The notes under the pieces: generated by a model | What the model was told of the DNA's origin: nothing | The model's database searches: none | The model's input: only the letters and a program-made list of their open reading frames with translations | Shown here: positions 1-8,902 of the stretch, piece after piece | Layout: each line of letters begins with the position of its first letter | How positions within the stretch are numbered: the stretch's first letter is position 1 | Translations under genes and position numbers: made by a program | Source of the DNA: VBDM01 sp035651815 | GTDB taxonomy: Bacteria; Pseudomonadota; Gammaproteobacteria; Burkholderiales; SG8-39 | Assembly: GCA_035651815.1 (NCBI GenBank) | Contig: DASRFB010000130.1 | Span: 13,224 to 77,223, forward strand | Direction: 5' to 3' | Length of the DNA stretch: 64,000 bases

Positions 1-780
1 AGCGTGCTGCTTCGCGGCGAGAAAGGATCCATGCCCGAGCTGTTCGCGCGCGACCTCCAGCCGCCGAACGGCCCGTGGGTGGACGGCAACCAGGCGCTCC
101 TCGAAGGCTCGCAGGACGTGCTGCAACAGGCGGCCGGAGGCGTGCTGTTCGTCGAGGAGCTGGTGGTCCTGTCGCGTGCGCAGCAGAAGCACCTCGCGTT
201 TCTGGCGACGCGCGCGGAAAAGCACAGGGTTCGCTTCGTGTCCTTCACTTCCGAGGAGCCGCGGCGCCTGGTGGATGCACACGGGTTCGACGCGGCGCTC
301 ATGCATGCGCTCTCGAACGTGATGATCTCGCTGCCGCCGTTGCGGGAGCACCCCGAAGACATCCCCGAGATCGCGAGCGTGATGCTCGCTCAGCTGGTGG
401 AAGCCCGGTTCTGTCCCCCGCGCCATTTCTCGACCGCCGCGTTGAATCAGCTGCGCAATTTCGATTGGCCCGGCAACCTGCAGGACCTGGCGGCCGCCGT
501 GCGCTCGCTCGCGGCGACGGCGCCAGAAGAAGAGATCGGCGCGAACGACGTCGAATCCGTCGTGCCGCAGTTCGTGGCGCCGGCCAAGGGCATCGATCTC
601 CCGCTGGACCTTCCCTTGCGCGACGCGCGCGAGGCCTTCGAGCGCGCGTATTTCGAGCATCACCTGGCGCTCGAGAACGGGTCGATCGCCCGTGTGGCGG
701 AGAAGTGCGGTCTGGAGCGCACCCACCTCTATCGCAAGCTGAAAGCGCTCGGCATACACACGGGACGGCGCGAAGAATGA
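1..780 (+). CDS. ntrX: NtrX-like response regulator, C-terminal part (5' end outside window)
   Basis: The reading frame is open from base 1, so the receiver domain lies outside the window. What remains is the end of an AAA+ domain (about residues 1-175: GGVLFVEEL in the Walker B position, LPPLREHPEDIP, WPGNLQDL) and a Fis-type helix-turn-helix (about residues 215-250, GSIARVAEKCGLERTHLYRK). This matches NtrX, the response regulator paired with the NtrY kinase. The stretch between GPWV and the Walker B strand is only about 20 residues and holds no GAFTGA loop, the part that contacts sigma-54; the Walker B acid is E rather than D. It probably regulates without acting as a classical sigma-54 activator. 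trkA follows after 19 bases. Confidence 0.8.
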   Translation, partial: SVLLRGEKGSMPELFARDLQPPNGPWVDGNQALLEGSQDVLQQAAGGVLFVEELVVLSRAQQKHLAFLATRAEKHRVRFVSFTSEEPRRLVDAHGFDAALMHALSNVMISLPPLREHPEDIPEIASVMLAQLVEARFCPPRHFSTAALNQLRNFDWPGNLQDLAAAVRSLAATAPEEEIGANDVESVVPQFVAPAKGIDLPLDLPLRDAREAFERAYFEHHLALENGSIARVAEKCGLERTHLYRKLKALGIHTGRREE

Positions 781-799
781 CCCGGGGACGAACGCTATC

Positions 800-2173
800 G
801 TGAAAATCGTCATCCTTGGCGCGGGCCAAGTCGGATCGACCGTCGCGGAAAGCCTGGTTTCGGAGGCGAACGACATCACGGTCGTCGACATCGACAGCGC
901 GCGCCTGCGCAACCTGCAGGACCGGCTCGACCTGCGCACGGTCGTCGGCAGCGCGGCGCACCCTTCCGTGCTGGTCGAAGCGGGCATCGAGGATTCCGAC
1001 CTGGTGATCGCCGTCACGCAGAGCGACGAGACCAATCTTGTCGCCTGCAAGCTCGCGGAGCAGCTCTTCAACGTGCCGACGCGGATCGCCCGCATCCGGG
1101 CGACGGATTACCTGGTGAACGAGCGCGTGCTCGGCGACGAGTGTTTCGCGGTCAACCTCGCGATCTGCCCCGAGCAGGTGCTCACCGACTATATCGTCAA
1201 GCTGGTCCAGTTCCCGGAGGCCCTGCAGGTGCTCGAGTTCGCTCACGGCAAAGTGAGCCTTGTTGCCGTGCGCGCGTTCCAGGGGGGGCCGCTCGTGGGC
1301 CATCAGCTCAAGGACATACGCAGCCATCTGCCCTCGGTTAACACGCGCATCGCGGCGATCTTCCGCGGTGACAGCCCGATCGTCCCCGAGGGAGACACCG
1401 TCGTCGACGCGGGCGACGAGGTCTTCTGCCTGGCGGCTACGCGCGACATACGCCATGTGATGCGCGAGCTCCGGCGCATGGATAAGCCGGTCCAGCGCAT
1501 CATGATCGCGGGCGGCGGGAACATCGGTCTCAGGCTCGGCGGGGCGCTCGAGCGCGACTACAGCGTCAAGGTGATCGAGTACAGCAAGAAACGCTGCGAG
1601 CTGCTGTCGAGCCGGCTCGACCGCGCGCTCGTGCTCCAGGGCGACGTCACCGACGAGGCGCTGCTCGAAGCCGAAAACGTCGACGACATGGACATGTTCA
1701 TCGCGGTCACGAACGACGACGAGAACAACATCATGTCGGCGCTGCTCGCGAAGCGCATGGGCGCGAAGCGCGTGGTCGCGCTCATCAACCGCCGCTCCTA
1801 CGTCGACCTCCTGCAGTCCGGTCAGATCGACATCGCCATCTCGCCCGCACAGGCGACCATCGGCACGCTGCTCGCGCACGTGAGGCGCGGCCACGTGACC
1901 CAGGTGCACTCGCTGCGCAGGGGCGCCGCCGAGGCGCTCGAGGCGGTCGTGCACGGCGATCGCGAATCGTGCCGCTGCATCGGCCGGCGGATCGACGAGA
2001 TGGATCTGCCCAAGGGCGCGACGATCGCCGCCATCGTCCGCGGCGACGAAGTCATCATGGCGCACCACGATACGGTCATCCAGGCCGAGGACCACGTCAT
2101 CATATTCGTGACCGACAAGAAAACGCTGCCGAGAGTGGAGAAGCTCTTCCAGGTCGGCGTGGGATTCGTGTAG
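800..2173 (+). CDS. trkA: Trk potassium transporter, NAD-binding regulatory subunit TrkA
   Basis: 457 residues, the normal TrkA length. There are two tandem RCK units, each with a Rossmann NAD-binding motif: GAGQVGS at residues 7-13 and GGGNIG near residue 237. Each is followed by a TrkA-C ligand-binding domain. TrkA is a peripheral cytoplasmic protein that gates the TrkH membrane channel in response to nucleotides. The start is GTG at 800. trkH begins 8 bases after the stop, so the two subunits are surely co-transcribed, probably together with the ntrX-like gene upstream. Confidence 0.95.
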   Translation: MKIVILGAGQVGSTVAESLVSEANDITVVDIDSARLRNLQDRLDLRTVVGSAAHPSVLVEAGIEDSDLVIAVTQSDETNLVACKLAEQLFNVPTRIARIRATDYLVNERVLGDECFAVNLAICPEQVLTDYIVKLVQFPEALQVLEFAHGKVSLVAVRAFQGGPLVGHQLKDIRSHLPSVNTRIAAIFRGDSPIVPEGDTVVDAGDEVFCLAATRDIRHVMRELRRMDKPVQRIMIAGGGNIGLRLGGALERDYSVKVIEYSKKRCELLSSRLDRALVLQGDVTDEALLEAENVDDMDMFIAVTNDDENNIMSALLAKRMGAKRVVALINRRSYVDLLQSGQIDIAISPAQATIGTLLAHVRRGHVTQVHSLRRGAAEALEAVVHGDRESCRCIGRRIDEMDLPKGATIAAIVRGDEVIMAHHDTVIQAEDHVIIFVTDKKTLPRVEKLFQVGVGFV

Positions 2174-2180
2174 CCGCGGC

Positions 2181-3638
2181 ATGATCCGGCTGCTTCCCGT
2201 TCTCAGCGTGCTGAGCGTGACCATTGCAGGCTTCGCGGTCGCGATGCTGCTGCCGCTCGGGATCTCGATCCTGTACGCGGACGGCGCTCAGAGCGCGTAC
2301 GACGAAGCCGTGGTCGCGGCCTTCCTCGCAGGGGCCGCGCTGTGGGTGCTCACGCGAAAACACCGCGTGGAGCTGCAGGCGCGCGACGGCTTCCTGCTGA
2401 TGGCCCTGGTCTGGACGGTGCTCCCGGCGTTCGCGACGATTCCGCTCCTGCTGTACGTCAAAGGGCTGACGTTCACCGATGCCTACTTCGAGACCGTGGC
2501 CGGACTGACGACGACCGGCGCCACCATCCTCTCCGGACTGGACAACCTGCCGCCGTCCATCAATTTCTGGCGCTGCGAGCTCCAGTGGCTTGGAGGCATG
2601 GGCATCATCGTGCTCGCGGTCGCCATACTGCCGCTCCTCGGCGTCGGCGGCAGCCAGATCATGCGCGCCGAGACGCCCGGTCCCATGAAGGAAACGAAGC
2701 TCACGCCGCGGATCACCGAGACCGCGAAGGGATTGTGGGTGGTCTACGCGGGGCTCACGATACTGTGCATGCTGGTCATGAAATTCGCCGGCATGTCGTG
2801 GTTCGACGCCGTGCTGCATGCTTTTTCCACCGTGAGCCTCGGCGGGTTCTCGCCGCACGACGAAAACTTCTCGTTCTTCCGCTCCCCGGGGATCGAAGCC
2901 GTGACGATCTTCTTCATGGCGGTGGCCGGCATCAACTTCGGCACCCATTTCCTCGCCTTCCGGCGCAGGTCGGTGGCCCCGTACCGCCGGGATCCGGAGG
3001 CGGGCGCCTACCTCGCGGTGCTCGGGCTGTCGGTGCTCGGGATCGCGTATTTTCTTTTCGCGCACGAGGTCTACCCTTCGTTCTGGACGGCGCTGCGCTA
3101 CTCGGCCTTCAACGTCGTATCCATCGCGACGACGACGGGATACACGAACACGGACTTCTACCAGTGGCCGATCTTCGCGCCGGTATGGATGCTGTTCCTG
3201 TGCTGCTTCACCACGTGCTCGGGCTCGACCGGCAGCGGCATCAAGCTGATCCGGGCGGAGCTCATGGTGCGCCAGGCGCTGCGCGAGATGGTCCGCATCG
3301 TTCACCCGCGCGCGTACGTGCCGGTGAAGCTGGGCGGCACGACCATCGAGAACAACATCATCTTCGCGGTGCTCGCATTCATGCTGATCTGGGGCGGGTC
3401 GGTGATCGCGATGACCATGCTGCTCGCGGCGTCGGGCCTGGACATCATCACGGCGTTCTCGGCAGTCGTCGTCTGCATCTGCAACACCGGGCCCGGGCTG
3501 AACCAGGTGGGTCCCGGTGCGACCTACGCGGCGCTGAGCGACTTCCAAACCTGGATCCTGACCTTCGCGATGCTGCTCGGGCGGCTCGAGCTGTTCACGC
3601 TGTTCATCGTGCTGACGCCCGCGTTCTGGCGCAAGTGA
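2181..3638 (+). CDS. trkH: Trk potassium uptake membrane channel TrkH
   Basis: 485 residues, highly hydrophobic, with the four-fold pore repeat of the TrkH/KtrB superfamily. The selectivity-filter glycine segments are visible: GLTTTGAT near residue 106, VSLGGF near 214, ATTTGYTN near 314 and NTGPGL near 434. It forms the inner-membrane K+ pathway gated by TrkA, encoded 8 bases upstream. The stop lies only 6 bases from the convergent stop of the lipoprotein gene. Confidence 0.95.
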   Translation: MIRLLPVLSVLSVTIAGFAVAMLLPLGISILYADGAQSAYDEAVVAAFLAGAALWVLTRKHRVELQARDGFLLMALVWTVLPAFATIPLLLYVKGLTFTDAYFETVAGLTTTGATILSGLDNLPPSINFWRCELQWLGGMGIIVLAVAILPLLGVGGSQIMRAETPGPMKETKLTPRITETAKGLWVVYAGLTILCMLVMKFAGMSWFDAVLHAFSTVSLGGFSPHDENFSFFRSPGIEAVTIFFMAVAGINFGTHFLAFRRRSVAPYRRDPEAGAYLAVLGLSVLGIAYFLFAHEVYPSFWTALRYSAFNVVSIATTTGYTNTDFYQWPIFAPVWMLFLCCFTTCSGSTGSGIKLIRAELMVRQALREMVRIVHPRAYVPVKLGGTTIENNIIFAVLAFMLIWGGSVIAMTMLLAASGLDIITAFSAVVVCICNTGPGLNQVGPGATYAALSDFQTWILTFAMLLGRLELFTLFIVLTPAFWRK

Positions 3639-3644
3639 ACGCGC

Positions 3645-4193
3645 TCAGCGGGCCGGCAACACTCGGAACGAGGTAAAGAAGGTGTCGGCTCCGGTGGCGT
3701 CCAGCGACTCTTTCCCGGCGATCAGCGCCACCTGGTAGAGCTTTCCGTCCGCGACCAGCACGCGCGCGATCAGCGTCGCTGCCGCGCCCTCGGCTTTGAA
3801 TTCCCGTCCGAGCGCTCGGCCGACTGCGATCTCGCGGTCCGCAACGATCCGCCCGGCGATGTTCGCAGCGAGCGCATCCCGGGTGCTCGCGACGAGCGCG
3901 GGTCCCGCTTCAGGGACGTTCGCGTAGCCCACGCCGTACAGGGCGCCGCCCGCGCGCGCGGACCAGAGGTGCATGACCACGCCGGGACGGTCGGAGAGCT
4001 CGCGTTCTTCGAAGCTCGGCTTGCCCGGAAGGACCGCCACGAAGGCGCCTTCGTCCGACCGGACCTCGCGCCAGTCGAGCTCGGGAGAGCAGGCTGCGGC
4101 CGTCAGCGCGAGCGCCGCCAGCGCGATGCGCGCGCGGCGCGGGCCATCAGCGCTCGTACGCGAGCACGGGTGCGAGCCAGCGCTCGGTCTCAT
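3645..4193 (-). CDS. Putative lipoprotein of unknown function
   Basis: 182 residues. A basic segment and a hydrophobic stretch end in a lipobox-like LTAAAC near residue 35, predicting a lipid-anchored periplasmic protein. The mature part contains FVAVLPGKPSFEE and ends FFTSFRVL, a layout seen in small secreted proteins of unknown function. No ATG, GTG or TTG occurs in frame after 4193 before the signal sequence, so the gene must start inside metH and overlaps its 3' end by 47 bases. It is probably co-transcribed with metH. The function is not recognisable. Confidence 0.65.
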   Translation of the reverse strand: MRPSAGSHPCSRTSADGPRRARIALAALALTAAACSPELDWREVRSDEGAFVAVLPGKPSFEERELSDRPGVVMHLWSARAGGALYGVGYANVPEAGPALVASTRDALAANIAGRIVADREIAVGRALGREFKAEGAAATLIARVLVADGKLYQVALIAGKESLDATGADTFFTSFRVLPAR

Positions 4194-7100
4194 CCACCTT
4201 CACGAGTTTGCGGCGCGCATAATCGTGCGCTTGATCCTCGCCGATCTTGCCGACCGCGAAATAGCGGGCCTCGGGATGCGCGAGGTAGAAGCCGCTCACG
4301 CTCGCGGACGGCAGCATGGCGTAGCTCTCCGTCAGGGTCATGCCCGCCTCCTGCGCATGCAGAAGCGAGAACAGTGGGCCTTTCTCGGTATGGTCGGGAC
4401 ACGCGGGATATCCCGGCGCGGGTCGTATGCCGCGATACTTCTCCGCGATCAGCTCGTCGCTGCCGAGGTGCTCGTCGGGCGCGTAGCCCCAGAGCTCGCG
4501 TCGCACCCGTGCGTGGATCAGCTCGGCAAGCGCCTCGGCAAGACGGTCCGCCAGCGCCTTGAGCATGATGGCCCCATAGTCGTCGTGGCTCGCCTCGAAT
4601 TGCGCGACGCGCTCCTCCGCGCCGATGCCCGCGGTGACGGCAAAGGCGCCGATGTAGTCGCGCACGGGGGCGTCGCGGGGCGCGACGAAGTCCGCGAGGC
4701 AGAGGTTGAAGCGGTCCTCCGCCTTCTCGGCCTGCTGCCGCAGACAATGCCATACCATGGCCGTGTCGGTCCGGGACTCGTCGCGGTAGATCTCGATGTC
4801 GTCGCCGACGGCGGCCGCGGGAAACAGGCCGACGACCGCATTGGCCGTGAGCCATTTTTCCGAGATGATCTTCGCGAGCATCGCCTGGCCGTCGGCCAGG
4901 ACGTTTCGCGCCGCCTGCCCGACGACCGGGTCGTCGAGTATCCCCGGGTAGCTGCCGGCGAGGTCCCAAGTCTGGAAGAACGGAGACCAGTCGATGAGCC
5001 GCGCGATTTCGCCGAGATCGTATCCCGCGAATACCCGGCGTCCGATCCATTTCGGCTTCACCGGCTTGTATCGCTGCCAGTCGAGGCGAAGCGCGTTCGC
5101 CCGGGCCGCGTCCAGCGTCACCAGCGCCTGGCCTTTCTTGGACGCGTGCTGCACGCGTATCTTGTCGTAGTCGGCCAAGAGGTTCCGGGCGTATTCGGCC
5201 TTCTGCTCGGAAAGGAGGCTGGAGCACACGGACACCGAGCGGGAAGCATCGGGCACGTACACGGTCGGGCCGGAGTAATGCGGCGCGATCTTCACCGCGG
5301 TGTGCACGCGCGACGTGGTCGCGCCGCCGATCAGCAGGGGCACGGTGAAGCCCTGCCGCCGCATCTCGGCGGCGACGTGCGCCATCTCCTCGAGCGAAGG
5401 CGTGATGAGACCGGAGAGCCCGATGATGTCGGCGCCCTCGACCTTGGCCGTGTCGAGAATCTTCTGCGCGGGCACCATCACGCCGAGATTAACGACCTCG
5501 AAGTTGTTGCACTGGAGCACGACACTGACGATGTTCTTGCCGATGTCGTGCACGTCCCCCTTCACGGTCGCGATGACGATCTTGCCCTTGGTTTTCGAGC
5601 CCCCGCCCTTGACCTTGTCGGCCTCGATGTAGGGCACGAGGTAGGCGACCGCCTGCTTCATCACGCGCGCCGACTTGACCACCTGCGGCAGGAACATCTT
5701 CCCCGACCCGAACAGGTCGCCGACGACGTTCATTCCGTCCATCAACGGCCCTTCGATCACCTGGATCGGCCGGGCGCACTTGAGCCGCGCCTCTTCCGTA
5801 TCCTCGACGATCCACTCGTTGATGCCCTTGACGAGCGCGTGCACCAAGCGCTCTTCCACCGGACGCGAGCGCCAGGCGAGGTCTTCGGCCTGCGTCCTGG
5901 CGGAGCCCTTCACGGTGGTCGCGAACTCCACCAGGCGCTCGCCCGCGTCGCGGCGGCGGTTGAGGACCACGTCCTCGACGCGCTCCCGCAACTCGGGGGG
6001 GATCTCCTCGTAGACGCCGAGCTGACCGGCGTTCACGATGCCCATGGTCATGCCCGCCCGCACGGCGTGATAGAGAAACACCGTGTGGATCGCTTCGCGG
6101 ACGGCGTCGTTGCCGCGGAAGGAGAACGAGATGTTGGACACACCGCCCGACAACCTGACCCAGGGAAGCGAGCGCCGGATCTCGCGCACCGCCTCGATGT
6201 AGTCGAGGCCGTAGTTGTTGTGCTCCTCGATCCCGGTCGCGATCGCGAAGATGTTCGGGTCGAAGATGATGTCCTCGGGCGCGAATCCGGCCTTGTCGAC
6301 GAGGATGCCGTAGCAGCGCCTGCAGATCTCGACGCGCCGCCGGAGCGAGTCGGCTTGGCCCTGCTCGTCGAACGCCATCACGACCACCGCAGCGCCGTAG
6401 CGGCGCGCGAGGAGCGCGTGCCGCATGAACTCCTGCTCTCCCTCCTTGAGCGAAATCGAGTTCACGATGCATTTGCCCTGCACGCACTTGAGGCCCGCTT
6501 CGATGACCGACCACTTGCTCGAGTCGATCATCACGGGCACGCGCGAAATGTCGGGCTCGGAGGCGATCAGCGCGAGGAAGGTCGTCATCGCCTTCTCCGA
6601 GTCGAGCATCGCCTCGTCCATGTTGACGTCGATGACCTGCGCGCCGTTCTCGACCTGCTGCCTCGCCACGGTGAGCGCCTGCGCATAATCGCCGGCGAGG
6701 ATCATCCTCGCGAAGGCCTTGGACCCGGTCACGTTGGTACGTTCGCCGACGTTCACGAAGAGCGAGCCGTCATCTATGTTCAGCGGCTCGAGCCCCGAAA
6801 GCCGGAGCGCGTGGTCCGGGCGGGGCGGGACGCGGGGTTTCACGAGACGGACCTCGGCCGCGATGGCGGCGATGTGCTCGGGCGTGGTTCCGCAGCAGCC
6901 GCCGACGATGTTTACGAGGCGGCTTTCGGCGAACTCGTGCAGCAGGCAAGAGGTGTGCGCCGGCCCTTCGTCGTATCCGGTTTCCGAAAGCGGATTCGGC
7001 AGGCCCGCGTTCGGATAGCAGCTGATGTAGGTATCGGCGACCTTTGCGAGCTCCTCGATGTAAGGCCGCATCAGCTGGGCACCGAGCGCGCAATTCAAGC

Positions 7101-7833
7101 CGACGGCGAGCGGGCGCGCGTGACGCAGCGAGTTCCAGAAGGCCTCGGGCGTCTGGCCCGTCAGGGTGCGGCCCGACTGGTCCGTGATCGTGCCCGATAT
7201 GATGACCGGCAAACGTCTGCCGAGCCGCTCGAACAGGGTCTCGATCGCGAAGATCGCCGCCTTGGCGTTCAGCGTGTCGAAGATAGTCTCGAGCAGCAGG
7301 AGATCGACGCCCCCTTCGGCGAGCGCGCTCGCGGCTTCGCCGTACGTCCGCACGAGCTCGTCGAAGCCTATGTTGCGGAAGCCCGGGTCGTTGACGTCGG
7401 GCGAGATCGAGGCCGTCTTGTTGGTCGGCCCGAGGACCCCCGCGACGAATCGCGGACGCCCCGGCGTGTGATCGCCGAATTCGTCCGCCACCTCGCGCGC
7501 GAGCTGCGCCGCCCGCAAGTTCATCTCCGCGACCAGTCCCTCCAGCCCGTAGTCCGCCTGCGAGGGCGCGTTGGAATTAAAGGTGTTCGTCTCGATGATG
7601 TCCGCGCCCGCGGACAGGTAGCTCGCGTGGATCGTCCGGATCAGGTCGGGCCGGGTGATCGTCAGGATGTCGTTATTGCCTTTGAGGTCGCGTCCGAAAC
7701 CGGCGAATCGCTCGCCGCGGAAATCGGCCTCGTCCAGCCTGTGCCGCTGGATCTCGGTGCCCATGGCACCGTCCAGGATCAGGATGCGCTCGTCGAGGAG
7801 CGCGCGTAGCTCGTCGGTACGGTCCGGTTGCAT
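4147..7833 (-). CDS. metH: Cobalamin-dependent methionine synthase MetH
   Basis: 1228 residues, full length for MetH, with all four modules in order. The homocysteine-binding domain has zinc cysteines at about 246 (LNCALG) and 311-312 (GGCCGT). The folate-binding pterin domain follows. The B12 domain has GDVHDIGKN, with the cobalt-ligating histidine near 759. The C-terminal SAM-dependent reactivation domain contains RPAPGYPACPDH. It transfers the methyl group of methyl-tetrahydrofolate to homocysteine. I chose ATG at 7833 because the open frame upstream runs through a terminator hairpin and an apparent riboswitch. Expression is probably set by that SAM-responsive leader. Confidence 0.96.
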   Translation of the reverse strand: MQPDRTDELRALLDERILILDGAMGTEIQRHRLDEADFRGERFAGFGRDLKGNNDILTITRPDLIRTIHASYLSAGADIIETNTFNSNAPSQADYGLEGLVAEMNLRAAQLAREVADEFGDHTPGRPRFVAGVLGPTNKTASISPDVNDPGFRNIGFDELVRTYGEAASALAEGGVDLLLLETIFDTLNAKAAIFAIETLFERLGRRLPVIISGTITDQSGRTLTGQTPEAFWNSLRHARPLAVGLNCALGAQLMRPYIEELAKVADTYISCYPNAGLPNPLSETGYDEGPAHTSCLLHEFAESRLVNIVGGCCGTTPEHIAAIAAEVRLVKPRVPPRPDHALRLSGLEPLNIDDGSLFVNVGERTNVTGSKAFARMILAGDYAQALTVARQQVENGAQVIDVNMDEAMLDSEKAMTTFLALIASEPDISRVPVMIDSSKWSVIEAGLKCVQGKCIVNSISLKEGEQEFMRHALLARRYGAAVVVMAFDEQGQADSLRRRVEICRRCYGILVDKAGFAPEDIIFDPNIFAIATGIEEHNNYGLDYIEAVREIRRSLPWVRLSGGVSNISFSFRGNDAVREAIHTVFLYHAVRAGMTMGIVNAGQLGVYEEIPPELRERVEDVVLNRRRDAGERLVEFATTVKGSARTQAEDLAWRSRPVEERLVHALVKGINEWIVEDTEEARLKCARPIQVIEGPLMDGMNVVGDLFGSGKMFLPQVVKSARVMKQAVAYLVPYIEADKVKGGGSKTKGKIVIATVKGDVHDIGKNIVSVVLQCNNFEVVNLGVMVPAQKILDTAKVEGADIIGLSGLITPSLEEMAHVAAEMRRQGFTVPLLIGGATTSRVHTAVKIAPHYSGPTVYVPDASRSVSVCSSLLSEQKAEYARNLLADYDKIRVQHASKKGQALVTLDAARANALRLDWQRYKPVKPKWIGRRVFAGYDLGEIARLIDWSPFFQTWDLAGSYPGILDDPVVGQAARNVLADGQAMLAKIISEKWLTANAVVGLFPAAAVGDDIEIYRDESRTDTAMVWHCLRQQAEKAEDRFNLCLADFVAPRDAPVRDYIGAFAVTAGIGAEERVAQFEASHDDYGAIMLKALADRLAEALAELIHARVRRELWGYAPDEHLGSDELIAEKYRGIRPAPGYPACPDHTEKGPLFSLLHAQEAGMTLTESYAMLPSASVSGFYLAHPEARYFAVGKIGEDQAHDYARRKLVKVDETERWLAPVLAYER

Positions 7834-7840
7834 GCCACCA

Positions 7841-7875
7841 AAACAAAAACCCGATCTGCCAGCGCGAATCGGGTT
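7841..7875 (-). terminator. Intrinsic terminator (attenuator) in the metH leader
   Basis: On the minus strand AACCCGAT (7868-7875) pairs with ATCGGGTT (7848-7855) across a 12-base loop. It runs straight into TTTTTGTTT, ending 7 bases before the metH start codon. A complete rho-independent terminator directly ahead of a start codon is the expected expression platform of a transcriptional riboswitch. Its 5' arm starts just after the GCTAAAG element of the upstream aptamer-like RNA. Confidence 0.8.
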
Positions 7876-7877
7876 TC

Positions 7878-7960
7878 GCCGCTTTAGCAGGACTTCTTGG
7901 ACCGGCCGCTCGAACCCGAGGCCGGCTGGCGCCCGCAAGCTGTCGCATCAAATCGGCGCC
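7878..7960 (-). promoter_or_regulatory. Probable SAM-II (SAM-alpha) riboswitch upstream of metH, with an inserted hairpin
   Basis: Minus-strand order: P1 5' arm GGCGCC (7955-7960), GATTTGA (7948-7954), GCTTGC (7935-7940), P1 3' arm GGCGCC (7928-7933), a 6-bp hairpin CCGGCC/GGCCGG (7902-7925), then AAGAAGT (7892-7898) and GCTAAAG (7882-7888). GATTTGA, GCTTGC and GCTAAAG in this order and spacing are the conserved blocks of SAM-II, a pseudoknot riboswitch that represses methionine genes when SAM binds. The P2 pairing is only partial (GCTT with AAGT), and the extra hairpin in the joining loop is not in the minimal SAM-II fold. S-box and cobalamin signatures are absent. No covariance search was possible. 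Confidence 0.6.
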
Positions 7961-7971
7961 GATGATGGGAC

Positions 7972-8000
7972 ACGGTAGTCCCAATATAAGTACCTGTCAA
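7972..8000 (-). promoter_or_regulatory. Sigma-70-type promoter for metH
   Basis: The minus strand has a consensus -35 TTGACA (7995-8000), a 17-base spacer and a -10 TACCGT (7972-7977) that keeps the three most conserved positions. Transcription would begin near 7965, just before the first stem of the riboswitch-like RNA, so the promoter and the leader architecture agree. Confidence 0.55.
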
Positions 8001-8054
8001 TGCAGAAATCTTTAGTGGGAAAGGCTCCTTGGAACTATGTGGGCCCGAACGCCA

Positions 8055-8765
8055 TCAGAGCGGCGGCAGGATCTTCACGCGCAGCTCCCCCAAACCTTCG
8101 ATGCCGGCCACCAGCTCATCGCCCGCCTTTGCCGCGCCGACACCGGCCGGAGTGCCGGTCATGATCAGGTCGCCGGCCTCGAGCGTGTAGTACTGCGTCA
8201 GGAACGCGATCTGCTCGGGAATGCTCCAGATCATCTGGTCGATGTCGGAGTCCTGGCGCGCCTGGCCGTTGACCTTCAGCCACAGCTTCGCCTTCTTCAG
8301 GTGTCCGGACTTCGCGGCCGGCGTGATGGGGCCCGCCGGCGCCGCTTGATCGAAGTCCTTGCCGAACGTCCAGGGCCGGCCCTTGTCCTTGCCAACCTGC
8401 TGCAGATCGCGTCGCGTCATGTCGAGCCCGATCGCGTAACCCCACACGTGCTCGTTCGCCTTCTCGACCGGGATCTTGTAACCGCCGCTGCCGATCACGG
8501 CGATGAGCTCGGTCTCCCAGTGATAATTGCCGGTCATCGGCGGGTAGTGGATCGAGATCGTCTCGTTGGCGTTGGCCGGGACCAGGTCGTGGGCCGATTT
8601 CATGAAGAAGAACGGCTGCTCGCGTCCGTCGCCGCCCATCTCTTTCTGATGCTCCACGTAGTTCCGCCCGACGCAGAAGATGCGTCGCACGGGGAAGCGC
8701 GCATTGGTGCCCACAATCGGCAGGGAGGGGATTTCCCAGGTTCGAATCGCGTACTCCATTTTCAT
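8055..8765 (-). CDS. Fumarylacetoacetate hydrolase family protein, probably fumarylpyruvate hydrolase
   Basis: 236 residues of the FAH fold. The start of the domain is marked by RIFCVGRNYVEHQKEMG. The metal-binding acids lie in the HWETELIAVIG segment, and GYAIGLDMTRRDLQ and MTGTPAGVG follow. The GRNYVEH and FGKDFD patterns resemble fumarylpyruvate hydrolases of the gentisate pathway, which release fumarate and pyruvate, but no other gentisate gene is in the window, so the substrate is inferred. GAGGA 7 bases before ATG 8765 supports this start over the ATG two codons later. It lies between the amtB terminator and metH. Confidence 0.75.
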   Translation of the reverse strand: MKMEYAIRTWEIPSLPIVGTNARFPVRRIFCVGRNYVEHQKEMGGDGREQPFFFMKSAHDLVPANANETISIHYPPMTGNYHWETELIAVIGSGGYKIPVEKANEHVWGYAIGLDMTRRDLQQVGKDKGRPWTFGKDFDQAAPAGPITPAAKSGHLKKAKLWLKVNGQARQDSDIDQMIWSIPEQIAFLTQYYTLEAGDLIMTGTPAGVGAAKAGDELVAGIEGLGELRVKILPPL

Positions 8766-8844
8766 CTCGAGGTCCTCGCCATGACGGCCGCCGCCCGTAG
8801 ACCGGACCGCCGCAAAAAGACGTATTTTCTCATGAACGAGACGC

Positions 8845-8874
8845 AAAAAAAAACGGGCATCCGAGGATGCCCGT
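8845..8874 (-). terminator. Intrinsic terminator after amtB
   Basis: A perfect 10-bp stem (8853-8862 with 8865-8874, ACGGGCATCC/GGATGCCCGT) with a 2-base loop is followed on the minus strand by a run of nine T. It ends the porin-glnK-amtB transcript about 30 bases past the amtB stop and separates it from the FAH-family gene. Confidence 0.9.
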
Positions 8875-8902
8875 TCGGGGTCCGCTGCTCGCGGACGCGC
8901 TC

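Noticed and set aside
3973..7809. A 1278-codon open frame on the plus strand opposite metH
   Set aside because: It is a shadow of metH codon bias with no domain, and it covers metH almost exactly.
7834..8000. Cobalamin, S-box (SAM-I) or SAH riboswitch in the metH leader
   Set aside because: I looked for the B12-box, the S-box core and the GAGGAGCGCTGC-like SAH motif and found none; the SAM-II blocks fit better.
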